Source of the DNA: Mesobacillus harenae
GTDB taxonomy: Bacteria; Bacillota; Bacilli; Bacillales; Cytobacillaceae
Assembly: GCF_013343715.1 (NCBI RefSeq)
Contig: NZ_JABUNR010000011.1
Coordinates: 62,001-126,000 of the forward strand
Direction: 5' to 3'
Length of the DNA stretch: 64,000 nt
The notes under the pieces are model-generated. The model searched no databases. It had not been told where the DNA came from and saw only the letters and a program-made list of their open reading frames with translations. This document shows positions 44,381 through 53,610 of this stretch, piece by piece. The position numbers were made by a program, and so were the translations under genes. Within the stretch, counting starts at the first letter, position 1. Each line of letters begins with the position of its first letter.

Positions 44381-44980
44381 ATGATCAGCATGTTGTTTGT
44401 AACGGAAATGCCCACTGAAGCGCGGGAAAAAATGTTTTTTGCAGGTCTGGACTTGTTCACAACGAAGGGCTTTAAGGAAACAAGTATCTTAGAGATCGTC
44501 GAATCAGCACGAGTCTCGAAATCAACATTTTATCAGTTTTTTTCTGGGAAAGAGGATTTGTTAACATCGCTGTGCCAGCGGCTGGCTGATGAGATTTATA
44601 ATGAGGTTAAAGCTGCAGTTGATTCAGAGGAAACAGTGAATAGCAAGGCGCTCAAAGGAATTCGCCGCTATATCGAGATTTGTTTTTCTGAAAAGGAGAC
44701 TGCCCGGCTGCTGCTAATCGTATCAGCGGGTGTTAGTCCAGATATGGAAAAGATCAGGCTTGAAGTTTATGAACGCTTTGCGGCAATGGTTTTTCATGCA
44801 GTGCAGCTTCCGGAAACCGTGACAGAAAGGCAAATTAAGTCTGCTTCATTAGCGATGGTTGGTGCAATCAACCAGGTGGTAATTCACAGCCTAGTTGACA
44901 ATGGCGAACAGGATATTGATGAGCTGGCTGAACTCTTAACAAGAATTGTCATGAGCGGGTTTATTAGTCTAGCCTATTAA
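44381..44980 (+). CDS. TetR/AcrR-family regulator of the fatty-acid operon
   Basis: A 199-residue repressor. The N-terminal HTH (about residues 12-58) reads GLDLFTTKGFKETSILEIVESARVSKSTFYQFFSGKEDL, typical of TetR proteins; the C-terminal ligand domain is all helical. The ATG at 44381 follows GGTGGA and lies after the operator, whereas the longer frame from 44312 begins inside the promoter. Identical operators before this gene and before the acyl-CoA dehydrogenase suggest it represses both until an acyl-CoA binds. The operator differs from the B. subtilis FadR site. Confidence 0.88.
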   Translation: MISMLFVTEMPTEAREKMFFAGLDLFTTKGFKETSILEIVESARVSKSTFYQFFSGKEDLLTSLCQRLADEIYNEVKAAVDSEETVNSKALKGIRRYIEICFSEKETARLLLIVSAGVSPDMEKIRLEVYERFAAMVFHAVQLPETVTERQIKSASLAMVGAINQVVIHSLVDNGEQDIDELAELLTRIVMSGFISLAY

Positions 44981-45089
44981 TCTTTGAAATTTAAAGGGGG
45001 TGAGGAACCGGTTAAGGATACTGGCTAATAGACTATGCTTTTCAATAGAGTTCCTATAAATTGATGTAATTAAGTTCATTATGTTTAGA

Positions 45090-45113
45090 TAGTACCAATA
45101 CGTACTGGTACAA
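45090..45113. promoter_or_regulatory. TetR-type operator, copy 2 (before the beta-oxidation operon)
   Basis: TAGTACCAATACGTACTGGT followed by ACAA. The arms GTACCAA / CTGGTAC flank TACGTA. It lies 31 bp before the acyl-CoA dehydrogenase start. Confidence 0.8.
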
Positions 45114-45144
45114 AAAATAAAAGACCATGCAAAGGAGGAAGATT

Positions 45145-46311
45145 ATGCTAGAACAGGCATCCAAACAGGGTTTAAGCTTCCAGCTATCAGAAGAGCAGGA
45201 GGATATCCGCAAATGGGCAAGAGGATTTGCGGAGAAGGAAATTCGTCCAGTAGCCCCTGAATTTGATGAACGAGAAGAATTTCCAATGGAGGTTCTAAAA
45301 AAAGCTGCAGCTGTCGGCCTGACAAATTATCCAGTTCCAGAAGAATATGGCGGAGGCGGTTTGACGAATGTCATGTCTGCTTGCTTAATCATGGAGGAGC
45401 TGTATTGGGGCTGTGCTGGAATTGCGACGAGCCTTTCAGCAGCCGGCTTGGCGGGACTACCAATCTATTATATGGGATCTGAGGAACAAAAGAAGAAATG
45501 GATTCCATACCTTTGCGACCCGGAAAAACCGATGCTAGGGGCAATGGCTCTAACGGAACCCGGTGCAGGTTCTGATGTAAAAGCTCTTAAGACAAGAGCT
45601 GTACGTGATGGCGATGAGTGGGTCCTGAATGGCCGAAAATGCTTTATCACTAATGGCGGGATTGCCGATCTTTATGTGGTATTTGCTAAGACTGATCCGG
45701 ATGGCGGCTATCATGGAGTCTCAGCTTTTATCGTACCGGGTGATACGCCAGGATTATCTGCAGGTAAGAAAGAGCGCAAGATGGGTATTCGCGCTTCGCA
45801 TACCGGAGATATCATTCTTGAGGATGTGCGCGTACCACATGAGAACATGCTTGGTCAGGAAAATATGGCCTTTTTCGGTGCAATGCAAATGCTTGAATAT
45901 TCCCGTCCTGCTGTAGCAGCAGGGGCAGTTGGAGTGGCTAGAGCAGCATTTGAATATGCCCTTGATTATTCAAAGCAAAGGGTTCAGTTTGATCGGGCTA
46001 TTTTTAAGAACCAGGAAATTGCTCACTTGCTGGCAGAAATGAAAATGAAAATTGATGCAGCACGTTTGTTAACTTGGAGAGCAGCAGAGCTTGCTGATCG
46101 GGGAGAATCGTGTGCAGTCGAAGGAAGTGTAGCGAAAGCATTCGCTGCTGAAACAGCGATGTGGGTTACAACCAATGCGGTTCAGATCCTTGGCGGCTAT
46201 GGGTATATGCGTGACTTCCCTGTTGAAAAATGGATGAGGGATGCAAAAATTCTCTCAATTTATGAAGGAACGACTCAAATTCAGAAAAAGGTAATTGCGG
46301 CAGGGTTGTAA
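45145..46311 (+). CDS. Acyl-CoA dehydrogenase
   Basis: A 388-residue FAD enzyme introducing the 2,3 double bond into acyl-CoA. It shows TEPGAGSDVKALKTRA (FAD/substrate loop), CFITNGGIADLYVVFAKT, QILGGYGYMRDFPVEKWMRDAKI and the catalytic Glu in IYEGTTQIQ near the C-terminus. AAAGGAGGAAG precedes ATG 45145. First gene of the operon and directly behind operator copy 2. Confidence 0.93.
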   Translation: MLEQASKQGLSFQLSEEQEDIRKWARGFAEKEIRPVAPEFDEREEFPMEVLKKAAAVGLTNYPVPEEYGGGGLTNVMSACLIMEELYWGCAGIATSLSAAGLAGLPIYYMGSEEQKKKWIPYLCDPEKPMLGAMALTEPGAGSDVKALKTRAVRDGDEWVLNGRKCFITNGGIADLYVVFAKTDPDGGYHGVSAFIVPGDTPGLSAGKKERKMGIRASHTGDIILEDVRVPHENMLGQENMAFFGAMQMLEYSRPAVAAGAVGVARAAFEYALDYSKQRVQFDRAIFKNQEIAHLLAEMKMKIDAARLLTWRAAELADRGESCAVEGSVAKAFAAETAMWVTTNAVQILGGYGYMRDFPVEKWMRDAKILSIYEGTTQIQKKVIAAGL

Positions 46312-46398
46312 ATAAGTAATTGTAATTATTGGGAAAGTTCTTTATGATAAAATTGTAATTAAAATTTTTATAATATTCAAACTATAGGAGGAAATGAC

Positions 46399-46764
46399 AT
46401 GTCACAAACATTTAAAGAAAAACCATTAAAGGAAGTTTTTGCAGAAATTGAAAAGGCATTAAACTCAAACCCGGCCCCTTATGAAGGCCAAAGTATCGTA
46501 TATCAGTATGAATTATCTGGAAATGAAGAGGCAACTTACCAGCTTCACCTGAAGGATAACAAGGCCAGAGTTGTCGAAGGTACAGACGGAGAAGCCGACT
46601 GCACACTTAAACTGTCAGATAGTAACTTTAAAGATATGATTCTAGGAAATTTAAATGGAACGGCTGCTTTTATGACTGGAAAGCTGAAGATCCAGGGCAA
46701 TATCGGGCTTGCTATGAAAATGGAAAGTATTTTGCGCCAGTACGATACCAGCCAGTACGCATAA
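46399..46764 (+). CDS. SCP2 sterol-carrier-domain protein
   Basis: A 121-residue protein consisting of one SCP2-like lipid-binding domain, with TLKLSDSNFKDMILGNLNGTAAFMTGKLKIQGNIGLAMKM as its typical C-terminal half. It may deliver acyl-CoA or other lipid ligands to the enzymes encoded around it. TAGGAGG precedes the ATG. An 87-bp AT-rich gap separates it from the acyl-CoA dehydrogenase gene. Confidence 0.88.
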   Translation: MSQTFKEKPLKEVFAEIEKALNSNPAPYEGQSIVYQYELSGNEEATYQLHLKDNKARVVEGTDGEADCTLKLSDSNFKDMILGNLNGTAAFMTGKLKIQGNIGLAMKMESILRQYDTSQYA

Positions 46765-46986
46765 GCATAACTGCCTGGGAATGGTTCATTCTGCCTATGT
46801 TAGGCCTAGGTTGCGCAAATGTAATAAAATAACCGCCCAGTGTTTCCTGACACTGGGCCACCCTTTGAAGTGTTCCTAGGAGAAGCGTTCAGTATCCGCA
46901 AAGGCTATTACTCCGTCTTTTGCAAAGAGTCAGTTACAATCATCTAGACGTTTGTGCTTTTATTAAGAAGCGAAGCGTATATATTA

Positions 46987-47215
46987 CTAGACATCTATCT
47001 TTCTAACTTCAGCATCAATGCCCTCGAGATCTTTTTGGTCTGTTTCGGACTGAAAGGAAGCAATCAGCGCAACTGACACTTTCAGCATGGCGGTGTTGAC
47101 CGAGGAGCTTGCACATTTCGCTAAGTCCTGCCTATTATCCCCACATAACTGCACTCTTCATGCGGGATACAGATTGGCCCATCACGGCTAAAAACAAACC
47201 TATATACAGTAGTCT
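46987..47215 (-). pseudogene. Frameshifted gene remnant, product unrecognised
   Basis: On the minus strand, VYRFVFSRDGPICIPHEECS-like coding continues to about 47140; after a one-frame shift it resumes as GDNRQDLAKCASSSVNTAML and ALIASFQSETDQKDLEGIDA, ending with TAG at 46987. Both parts look like genuine protein (balanced composition, long helix), and neither frame alone is complete. The 5' end is lost against the fadD-type gene's ribosome site. I do not recognise the family. The rest of the gap (46765-46986) holds only a 9-bp hairpin GCCCAGTGT / ACACTGGGC at 46834-46858 without a T-tract. Confidence 0.45.
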
Positions 47216-47242
47216 TATTACATTTATTAAAGGAGGAGTCCT

Positions 47243-49135
47243 ATGAAAGCGCTTAACCTGTTGGACAGTGTTTACCGGTCGGTTAAAAGATTTCCAGATA
47301 AAAAAGCCTTAATGTGGAAAGTTGACGGAAAATATCGAGGAATTACTTATGGGGACTTTTGGGCCGAGGTAAGAAACACGGCTGCAGGCCTCGCCTGCCT
47401 TGGAATTGGAAACGATGATAAGGTAGCGATACTGTCTGAGAATAATCCAAAGTGGCCAATATCTGATGTAGCAATTTTAAGCCTTGGAGCAGTCTCTGTT
47501 CCGATTTATCCAACCTTGCCGCCGGACCAGGTCGCACATGCACTTCGCAATGCTGACTGCAAAGCGGTTTTTGTTGAAAACGGTTTGCAGTATCAAAAAG
47601 TCCTCGAGTGCGGAGTCCAAGGCTTAGACATTATTGTCATGCAGCCAGGTGAAGCGCTAGATTTAACGAATAAGACTCTTTCCTTTTTTCAGTTAGTTCA
47701 AAAGGGAGCAGACAATCCCATCGTTGATTGGGAATCAATATGGGGAGCTATTGGCCGTGATCAGCTGGCGACAATCATTCATACATCAGGTACAAGTGGT
47801 GCCCCAAAAGGAGCAATGCTGACTCACGGGAATATTTTATCCAATATTGAGGGTGTCCAGTTCTGGTGCGTTGAAGCACGTCCTGAAGATGTGATGCTTT
47901 CCTTTTTACCGTTATCACACGTATTTGAACGAATGGCAGGCCAATTTACGCCGCTTTCTGTTGGAGCGACGATTGCCTATGCGGAGAGCATCGAAACGAT
48001 TCCTCAAAACCTGCAGGAGGTAAAGCCGACTGTTATGACGACTGTTCCAAGATTGCTAGAGAAGGTCTATGCAAAGGTTCAGGAGCAAATTGAGGCAGGG
48101 ACGCCACTGCGGAAGAAGATTTTTGCCTGGGCGGTTAAGGTAGGAATGGAACGGTACAATTATCTTGTTAATTCGCCTGTAGACCAATTAATTAATGGGC
48201 AAATGCCAAAGGATCTTCAGCGAAAATGGAACCTCGCAAATCGTTTAGTTTACAAAAAGGTTAAAAGTAATCTTGGCGGAAGAATGCGCGGGTTAGTTTC
48301 TGGTGGAGCTGCGCTGAATCCTGAAATAGCCAGTTTCTTCTGGGCGATTGATGTTCCAGTTCTTGAAGGCTACGGCTTGACGGAAACTTCACCTGTAGTG
48401 GCGACGAACCCGATGTCACGGGCCAAAATTGGCACGGTTGGAAAACCGCTCCCGAATTTAGACGTGAAGATTGCTGAAGATGGAGAAATTCTCGTTAAAG
48501 GTCCTAGCGTTATGGTGGGCTACTACAAAAATGAAGAGGCAACAGCTGAAGATATTATCGATGGCTGGTTCCATACCGGTGATATAGGGTCCTTTGATGA
48601 TGAAGGCTTTTTAAGAATTGTGGATCGGAAGAAGCGCCTGCTGATCTTATCAACTGGTAAAAATGTTGCCCCGGCCCATATAGAAAATACGATTAACCAA
48701 AGTATTTACATTGAAAATTCGCTCGTAGTAGGGCATGGCCGCAAGTATGTAATTGCCATTGTCATTCCTGATTTTGAAAACTTAAAGCCTTGGGCCTATA
48801 AAAAAGGTGTAAAAGCGAACAGCCAGCTTGATCTCGTCCAAAATGGAGAGGTTAAAAATCTTATTTCAAAGGAAGTTGAACGAATGGCGAGCAGGCTCGC
48901 GTCGTTTGAGCAGCCGAAAAAAATTATTGTCATTGGTGGAGAATGGACAGTGGATACCGGTGAGATTACACCATCATTAAAAGTCCGCTACAAACATATA
49001 GAAGAAAAATACAAGAAGCTGATCAACTATACGTATGAACAAGACGGTTCAATCCAAATTAGTGAAGCATTAGCAGAGGTTGCAGCCGGAAAAGCCAATG
49101 AGAGTGAGGATGATATTCGTGAGCTTACCACTTGA
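47243..49135 (+). CDS. Long-chain acyl-CoA synthetase (AMP-forming)
   Basis: A 630-residue adenylate-forming ligase that activates fatty acids to acyl-CoA. The P-loop IIHTSGTSGAPKGAML is near residue 175, YGLTETSP near residue 378, GWFHTGDIG near residue 448 and DRKKRLLILSTGKN near the C-terminal hinge. The long form with an inserted helical region resembles eukaryotic-type FACL/FadD15. AAAGGAGGAG precedes the ATG. It overlaps the downstream SDR gene by 17 bp. Confidence 0.9.
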   Translation: MKALNLLDSVYRSVKRFPDKKALMWKVDGKYRGITYGDFWAEVRNTAAGLACLGIGNDDKVAILSENNPKWPISDVAILSLGAVSVPIYPTLPPDQVAHALRNADCKAVFVENGLQYQKVLECGVQGLDIIVMQPGEALDLTNKTLSFFQLVQKGADNPIVDWESIWGAIGRDQLATIIHTSGTSGAPKGAMLTHGNILSNIEGVQFWCVEARPEDVMLSFLPLSHVFERMAGQFTPLSVGATIAYAESIETIPQNLQEVKPTVMTTVPRLLEKVYAKVQEQIEAGTPLRKKIFAWAVKVGMERYNYLVNSPVDQLINGQMPKDLQRKWNLANRLVYKKVKSNLGGRMRGLVSGGAALNPEIASFFWAIDVPVLEGYGLTETSPVVATNPMSRAKIGTVGKPLPNLDVKIAEDGEILVKGPSVMVGYYKNEEATAEDIIDGWFHTGDIGSFDDEGFLRIVDRKKRLLILSTGKNVAPAHIENTINQSIYIENSLVVGHGRKYVIAIVIPDFENLKPWAYKKGVKANSQLDLVQNGEVKNLISKEVERMASRLASFEQPKKIIVIGGEWTVDTGEITPSLKVRYKHIEEKYKKLINYTYEQDGSIQISEALAEVAAGKANESEDDIRELTT

Positions 49136-49952
49136 GGGAAAAGTTGCCCTAATAACCGGTGCCTCTAGAGGCCTCGGAAGAATCGATGCTCTAACACTGG
49201 CAAGAGCTGGAGCGGACGTTATTGTAACAGATATTTTAATTGAAGAAGATGAGCATTTACAAGAAACTTCTGAACGGCTTGGTCCGATGGCTCAGGTGAT
49301 GACACAGACAAAACAGGTGTATACGAAGTCAACAACTGAGCAGATAAAAGCACTGGGAAGACGTTCATCAGCATATCGGATGGATGTTACGAATCGCGAT
49401 GAAGTTCAGTCTGTGTTCAATGAGGTAATCAAGGAATACGGCAGGATTGATATTCTTGTTAACAATGCAGCAACACTCGACCATACAGTAAAAATCGAGC
49501 ACCAAAATGATGACTTCTGGGATCGGGATCTGAAGGTTAACCTAACCGGTGCCTATAACTGCAGCAAAGCTGTTTGGCCTTATATGAAGGATCAGAAATG
49601 GGGACGAATCATCAATATGGCGTCTGTAGCTGGAACGATGGGCGGGTATGGCCAGGCGAGCTACTCAACGACTAAAGCTGGCGTTCTCGGCTTGACAAAG
49701 ACACTAGCGCTTGAAGGAGCAAAATACAATATTACGGTCAATGCTATTATTCCTGGAATTATTAATACGGAGGCATTCCAAATGTCAAATCCTGATTTGA
49801 GAGATCGGATGATTGCCCGCACGGCCTTTAAACGTCCTGGTGAGCCGGAGGATATTGCCAATGCGATTTCATTCCTGGTGTCCGATCAGGCAAAATACAT
49901 TACCGGAGTCGGACTGCCAGTAGCAGGCGGAATAGATTTGTTTACGTTTTAA
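49119..49952 (+). CDS. SDR-family dehydrogenase, probable 3-hydroxyacyl-CoA step
   Basis: A 277-residue classical SDR with TGASRGLG near residue 13, LVNNAA, active-site Ser in NMASVAG and YSTTKAG for the YxxxK pair. The segment between strands 2 and 3 is longer than usual (about residues 38-75). GTG at 49119 gives the normal N-terminus MSLPLEGKVALITG and has GTGAGGATG upstream; earlier in-frame ATGs lie inside the preceding gene. In this operon it is the best candidate for 3-hydroxyacyl-CoA oxidation. Confidence 0.82.
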   Translation: MSLPLEGKVALITGASRGLGRIDALTLARAGADVIVTDILIEEDEHLQETSERLGPMAQVMTQTKQVYTKSTTEQIKALGRRSSAYRMDVTNRDEVQSVFNEVIKEYGRIDILVNNAATLDHTVKIEHQNDDFWDRDLKVNLTGAYNCSKAVWPYMKDQKWGRIINMASVAGTMGGYGQASYSTTKAGVLGLTKTLALEGAKYNITVNAIIPGIINTEAFQMSNPDLRDRMIARTAFKRPGEPEDIANAISFLVSDQAKYITGVGLPVAGGIDLFTF

Positions 49953-49980
49953 TACTAGCAAGACGAGAGGATGAGAATGA

Positions 49981-51135
49981 ATGCAAGCGAATGATGCTGT
50001 AATAATTGATGCAGTCAGAACCCCAGTCGGCCGAAAAAAAGGCTCGCTGTCACAGACAAGGCCAGACGAAATGGCGGCTCATGTACTAAAGAAACTGGTC
50101 GAACGCAATCAGCTTAATCCTGCCGAGGTAGAAGATATCAAAATGGGCTGTGTTACCCAAATTGGCGAGCAGGGGTCAAATATTGGCCGAATGGCGGGGT
50201 TAATTGCAGGATTTCCCGTTGAAGTATGCGGTGTAAGTGTAAATAGAATGTGTGCTTCAAGTCTTGAAACCTTAGCTCAGGGAGCGCATGCGATCATGGC
50301 AGGAATGTCAGACTGCGTAATCGCCGCTGGTGTTGAAAGTATGAACAGGGTTCCGATGGGAACTGATGGTGGCAATTTCAGTGATAAATTATTGGATCAG
50401 CATACGATAATTCCACAGGGGTTTTCTGCTGAACTTATTGCGGAACGCTGGGAGCTTAAGCGTGAAGAGCTTGATGAATTCTCATATCAAAGTCATCAGA
50501 AAGCTGCACGGGCTCAAGAAGAGGGCCGGTTTGATAATGAAATTGTCTATATTGAGGGGAAAAATAAAGAAGGCGAGACTTTCTTGATGAACATGGATGA
50601 AACTCCACGGCCAAGTACGAGTCCTGAAGCACTAGGCAATTTGAACCCGGCATTCCGCCCTGACGGAGTTGTCACAGCTGGGAACTCCAGCCAGATCAGT
50701 GACGGGGCGGCGGCTGTGCTGCTTGCTTCAAGAAAAAAGGCAGAGGAACTTGGCTTGAAGCCTCGTGCAAGAGTGGTTGCTACCGCCCTGGCAGGGGTAG
50801 ACCCAGAAATTATGCTGACAGGCATTATTCCGGCTACAGAAAAGGTTCTGAAGAAAGCCGGATTAAACATTAAAGATATTGATATATTCGAAGTGAATGA
50901 AGCATTTGCCAGTGTGGTGCTTTCGTGGCAGAAGGATACTGGTGCTGATCTTGAAAAAGTAAACCCGAATGGGGGAGCGATTGCCTTAGGACACCCGCTC
51001 GGCGGCAGCGGTGCCCGAATTATTGCTACGATGGTCAATGAACTGGAACGGAGCGGCGGACGTTATGGGCTTGCAACGATGTGTATTGGCTTCGGGATGG
51101 CTTCTGCTGTCATTATCGAAAGGGAGGGTGCTTAA
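49981..51135 (+). CDS. Thiolase (acetyl-CoA acyltransferase)
   Basis: A 384-residue thiolase for the final beta-oxidation cleavage. The nucleophile Cys91 is in VNRMCASS, the His is in NPNGGAIALGHPLG, and the second Cys is in TMCIGFGMAS, which is closer to FadA-type CIGLGQG than to the CIGGG of acetoacetyl-CoA thiolases. GAGGATGAG precedes the ATG, and the next gene begins immediately after the stop. Confidence 0.92.
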   Translation: MQANDAVIIDAVRTPVGRKKGSLSQTRPDEMAAHVLKKLVERNQLNPAEVEDIKMGCVTQIGEQGSNIGRMAGLIAGFPVEVCGVSVNRMCASSLETLAQGAHAIMAGMSDCVIAAGVESMNRVPMGTDGGNFSDKLLDQHTIIPQGFSAELIAERWELKREELDEFSYQSHQKAARAQEEGRFDNEIVYIEGKNKEGETFLMNMDETPRPSTSPEALGNLNPAFRPDGVVTAGNSSQISDGAAAVLLASRKKAEELGLKPRARVVATALAGVDPEIMLTGIIPATEKVLKKAGLNIKDIDIFEVNEAFASVVLSWQKDTGADLEKVNPNGGAIALGHPLGGSGARIIATMVNELERSGGRYGLATMCIGFGMASAVIIEREGA

Positions 51136-51924
51136 GTGCAGGTAGACGAAAGGCAATGTCTTGTAGAAACAAAGGATAAAGTACTGATGATTACTATTAA
51201 CCGTCCGCCTATGAACACCCTCAGCAGACAAACATTGCTTGATATTGAAAAAGTATTGAATGAAGCGGAAAACGACAATGGCATTCGAGCTGTCTTGATT
51301 TCTGGTGCTGGGGAGAAAATGTTCTCAGCTGGAGCAGATATTACGGAATTTGGCAGCATGGGTGATAAAGAAGAAGGAAATAAAACGCTGATTCGCATGC
51401 ATGAGTTATTTAACAGGATTGAAAACTATCCCAAACCAGTCATTGCCTGTATAAATGGGAAAGCACTGGGTGGAGGAAATGAACTGCAAATGGCCTGCCA
51501 TTTAGTGGTCGCAGCAGATTCAGCAGAGCTCGGGCTGCCGGAGGTTCGCCTTGGAATTATTCCTGGGTATGGAGGGACACAAAGGCTGCCTCGTTTGATC
51601 GGCAGAAGAAGGGCTCTTGAATTAATGCTAAGCGGAGACCGGATTTCTGCAGAAAAGGCACTGGAATACGGTTTAGTAAATCGGGTAGTTCCCGCTGAAA
51701 AGGTTAGAGAAGAAGCCTTTAACCTCGCTGCCAGGCTGGCTTCGGGAGCCCCGCTTGCGATTAAAGGGATTCTCGATTCTGTTTATCGGGGCAGTGAACA
51801 GGACCTTGAAGCTGGTTTAGCTGTTGAACGGGAAAATTCATTGGCTGTTTCAGGCTCGGAGGATGCAATTGAAGGAGTAACTGCATTTTTCTCCAAAAGG
51901 CCTCCAGAGTTTAAAGGGAAGTAA
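51136..51924 (+). CDS. Enoyl-CoA hydratase
   Basis: A 262-residue crotonase-fold enzyme hydrating enoyl-CoA. AGADITEFG forms the CoA/oxyanion site; the two catalytic glutamates are in GGGNELQMA and LGLPEVRLGIIPGYGGTQRL. The start is GTG at 51136, directly after the thiolase stop. It is the last gene of the operon and a terminator follows. Confidence 0.92.
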   Translation: MQVDERQCLVETKDKVLMITINRPPMNTLSRQTLLDIEKVLNEAENDNGIRAVLISGAGEKMFSAGADITEFGSMGDKEEGNKTLIRMHELFNRIENYPKPVIACINGKALGGGNELQMACHLVVAADSAELGLPEVRLGIIPGYGGTQRLPRLIGRRRALELMLSGDRISAEKALEYGLVNRVVPAEKVREEAFNLAARLASGAPLAIKGILDSVYRGSEQDLEAGLAVERENSLAVSGSEDAIEGVTAFFSKRPPEFKGK

Positions 51925-51957
51925 CAAGCTGTAAAATAAATGCAAGAAACAAAAATC

Positions 51958-51995
51958 AAGGCAGGCTCATTCAGGAGCCTGCCTTGGTTTGTTTT
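51958..51995 (+). terminator. Terminator of the beta-oxidation operon
   Basis: Perfect 11-bp stem AAGGCAGGCTC / GAGCCTGCCTT followed by a T-rich run. Confidence 0.9.
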
Positions 51996-52079
51996 GGTTG
52001 TGGGCTTAAACTGCAAGGTTGGGCCAAACCCGTGAATCAGTTCCGGTACTGGTTCATCCAAACCCCCAGAATCACTTCC

Positions 52080-52345
52080 GCCCGAAGATGAAGTTTAAAG
52101 AACAACTTAATCTGGCTTTCAGTCAGCCTCATTTAGGCTTTACGGGGTTGTACAAGGAGCTTCCGCTTTTGTTTCATCCAGTTCGACTTTCTAGAAACTG
52201 GGAAACTTCAACTCCTCTTGCAGAAGCAAACTGAGTTTCTTTGTCAGATCCTTCGAAGTACAGGATGTACTAGTGCCGACGATGCCACAGGACGTGGCGG
52301 TTAGTCGGCCAGTTTCCGTGTTTCTGAGTAGTCAGTTCCGCTTTT
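52080..52345 (+). repeat. Dispersed repeat family A, copy 3 (composite)
   Basis: Contains GATGAAGTTTAAAGAACAAC, an internal TCAGTCAGCC segment and AGCTTCCGCTTTTGTTTC like copies 1 and 4. It is followed by GTACAGGATGTACTAGTGCC, GACGATGCCACAGGACGTGG and another TTCCGCTTTTG end, so two units seem fused. It fills the 425-bp gap between the enoyl-CoA hydratase and the GGDEF gene; no gene is supported there. Confidence 0.65.
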
Positions 52346-52349
52346 GGTA

Positions 52350-53423
52350 TTAGCTGCATACCTGGTTTTTACCGGAGTGCTTTGCAAAGTATAACTGCCT
52401 GTCTGCGAGGTCGATTGCTTCTTTTAGATTTTTAAAAGCATTAAGCTGTGCTACCCCGATTGAAAGGGAAATCTTAAAGTCTGGGTATGTGCTATGAGGA
52501 AATAGTGGTGCGGAAGCAACTCGCTTACGAATCTTATTTAGAGTAGCCATAGCCTGATCTGGGTGGTCAACAGCGATAAAAAGTATATATTCATCACCCC
52601 CATATCTTGCTGCAAACATATCCTTGCTCCTGTTGTTAAGAATAATTTCCCCGACCGTCTTTATAGCTGTATCCCCTGCCTGGTGACCAAAGGTGTCATT
52701 AATTTTTTTGAAACAGTCAATATCCACCATGGCTATGTACATCAGTTTATTCTGAGGTATATATTTTTGGATCGCATCTTCAAATTTCCTCATATTATAC
52801 AATCCTGTTAACGGATCTCGTTCAGCGAAGTATCGCATTTGTTTTGTTAGAGTAAGATGTTTTTGCCCTGTAACAATGAAAAAATAAAGAATAAAGGAAC
52901 CTAATAACAAAGAAAGATAACGGACTAAAGCAATTTCTGTAAAAATCTCCAGACCTTCAGGCATAAGCCAAATAATCGGCAGATCCGAAATCAGCCAGGC
53001 AGCAGTGACCACAAGAAAGGGTTTAAGGATGTGAAATCGATTCTGGTCTTGAGGATAAAGGATTATTGGCAATATCGAAGATAAAATCATTCCAAATAGG
53101 ATTTCATGAGCAACCGTTTCTCCTCCAAGGAAAAACCGATAGAGTGAGGCCATGATCAGGACAGGAACGGTATATCTCCATCCATGATAAAAGGAAACAA
53201 AAATAAGAGGAGCGATCCTCAAATCAAACAGGTGGTCAGAAAATCGTATTGGAAAATGAAACATAGAAATAATCGCTAGAGTCACTATCAATATATGAAA
53301 AATTGGCATGAAGGTATTTGATAATTTTTTGGTTTGATTTAGATAGTAGCCGGTATTAATCATCAGGTGCATTAATAAAAGAATGCCCAAATTGGAGAGC
53401 ACAGACTGAATCAAGAGAATCAC
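52350..53423 (-). CDS. Membrane diguanylate cyclase (5TMR-LYT plus GGDEF)
   Basis: A 357-residue protein. Residues 1-185 carry about six helices matching the 5TM-5TMR-LYT sensor of bacterial signalling proteins (DLRIAPLIFVSFYHGWRYTVPV). Residues about 195-355 are a GGDEF domain starting with RDPLTGLYNMRKFE and with an intact active site ARYGGDEYILF. It should make cyclic di-GMP. No RxxD inhibitory site is obvious just before the active site. It is divergent from the histidine kinase gene. Confidence 0.9.
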   Translation of the reverse strand: MILLIQSVLSNLGILLLMHLMINTGYYLNQTKKLSNTFMPIFHILIVTLAIISMFHFPIRFSDHLFDLRIAPLIFVSFYHGWRYTVPVLIMASLYRFFLGGETVAHEILFGMILSSILPIILYPQDQNRFHILKPFLVVTAAWLISDLPIIWLMPEGLEIFTEIALVRYLSLLLGSFILYFFIVTGQKHLTLTKQMRYFAERDPLTGLYNMRKFEDAIQKYIPQNKLMYIAMVDIDCFKKINDTFGHQAGDTAIKTVGEIILNNRSKDMFAARYGGDEYILFIAVDHPDQAMATLNKIRKRVASAPLFPHSTYPDFKISLSIGVAQLNAFKNLKEAIDLADRQLYFAKHSGKNQVCS

Positions 53424-53610
53424 CTCTGTTCCAAAAAACAGTAATATATACCTATTTTATAGGAATCATTTAAAAAAGCACTTATGATTGAATGAAAATT
53501 GTGAAAAATTATTGAACAATCGATTTATTCGGGAATTAATACATGCTTTTACAAGATTTGCTATAATAAGACATAATAATCATTAATCTATCCTTTGTAG
53601 GAGCTTTTAT

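Noticed and set aside
46834..46858. Hairpin GCCCAGTGT / ACACTGGGC as a terminator after the SCP2 gene
   Set aside because: No T-tract follows, so an intrinsic terminator is not supported; it may be a remnant or a processing site.
52019..52234. 71-codon plus-strand frame
   Set aside because: Made of repeat A copy 3 sequence; no ribosome site.
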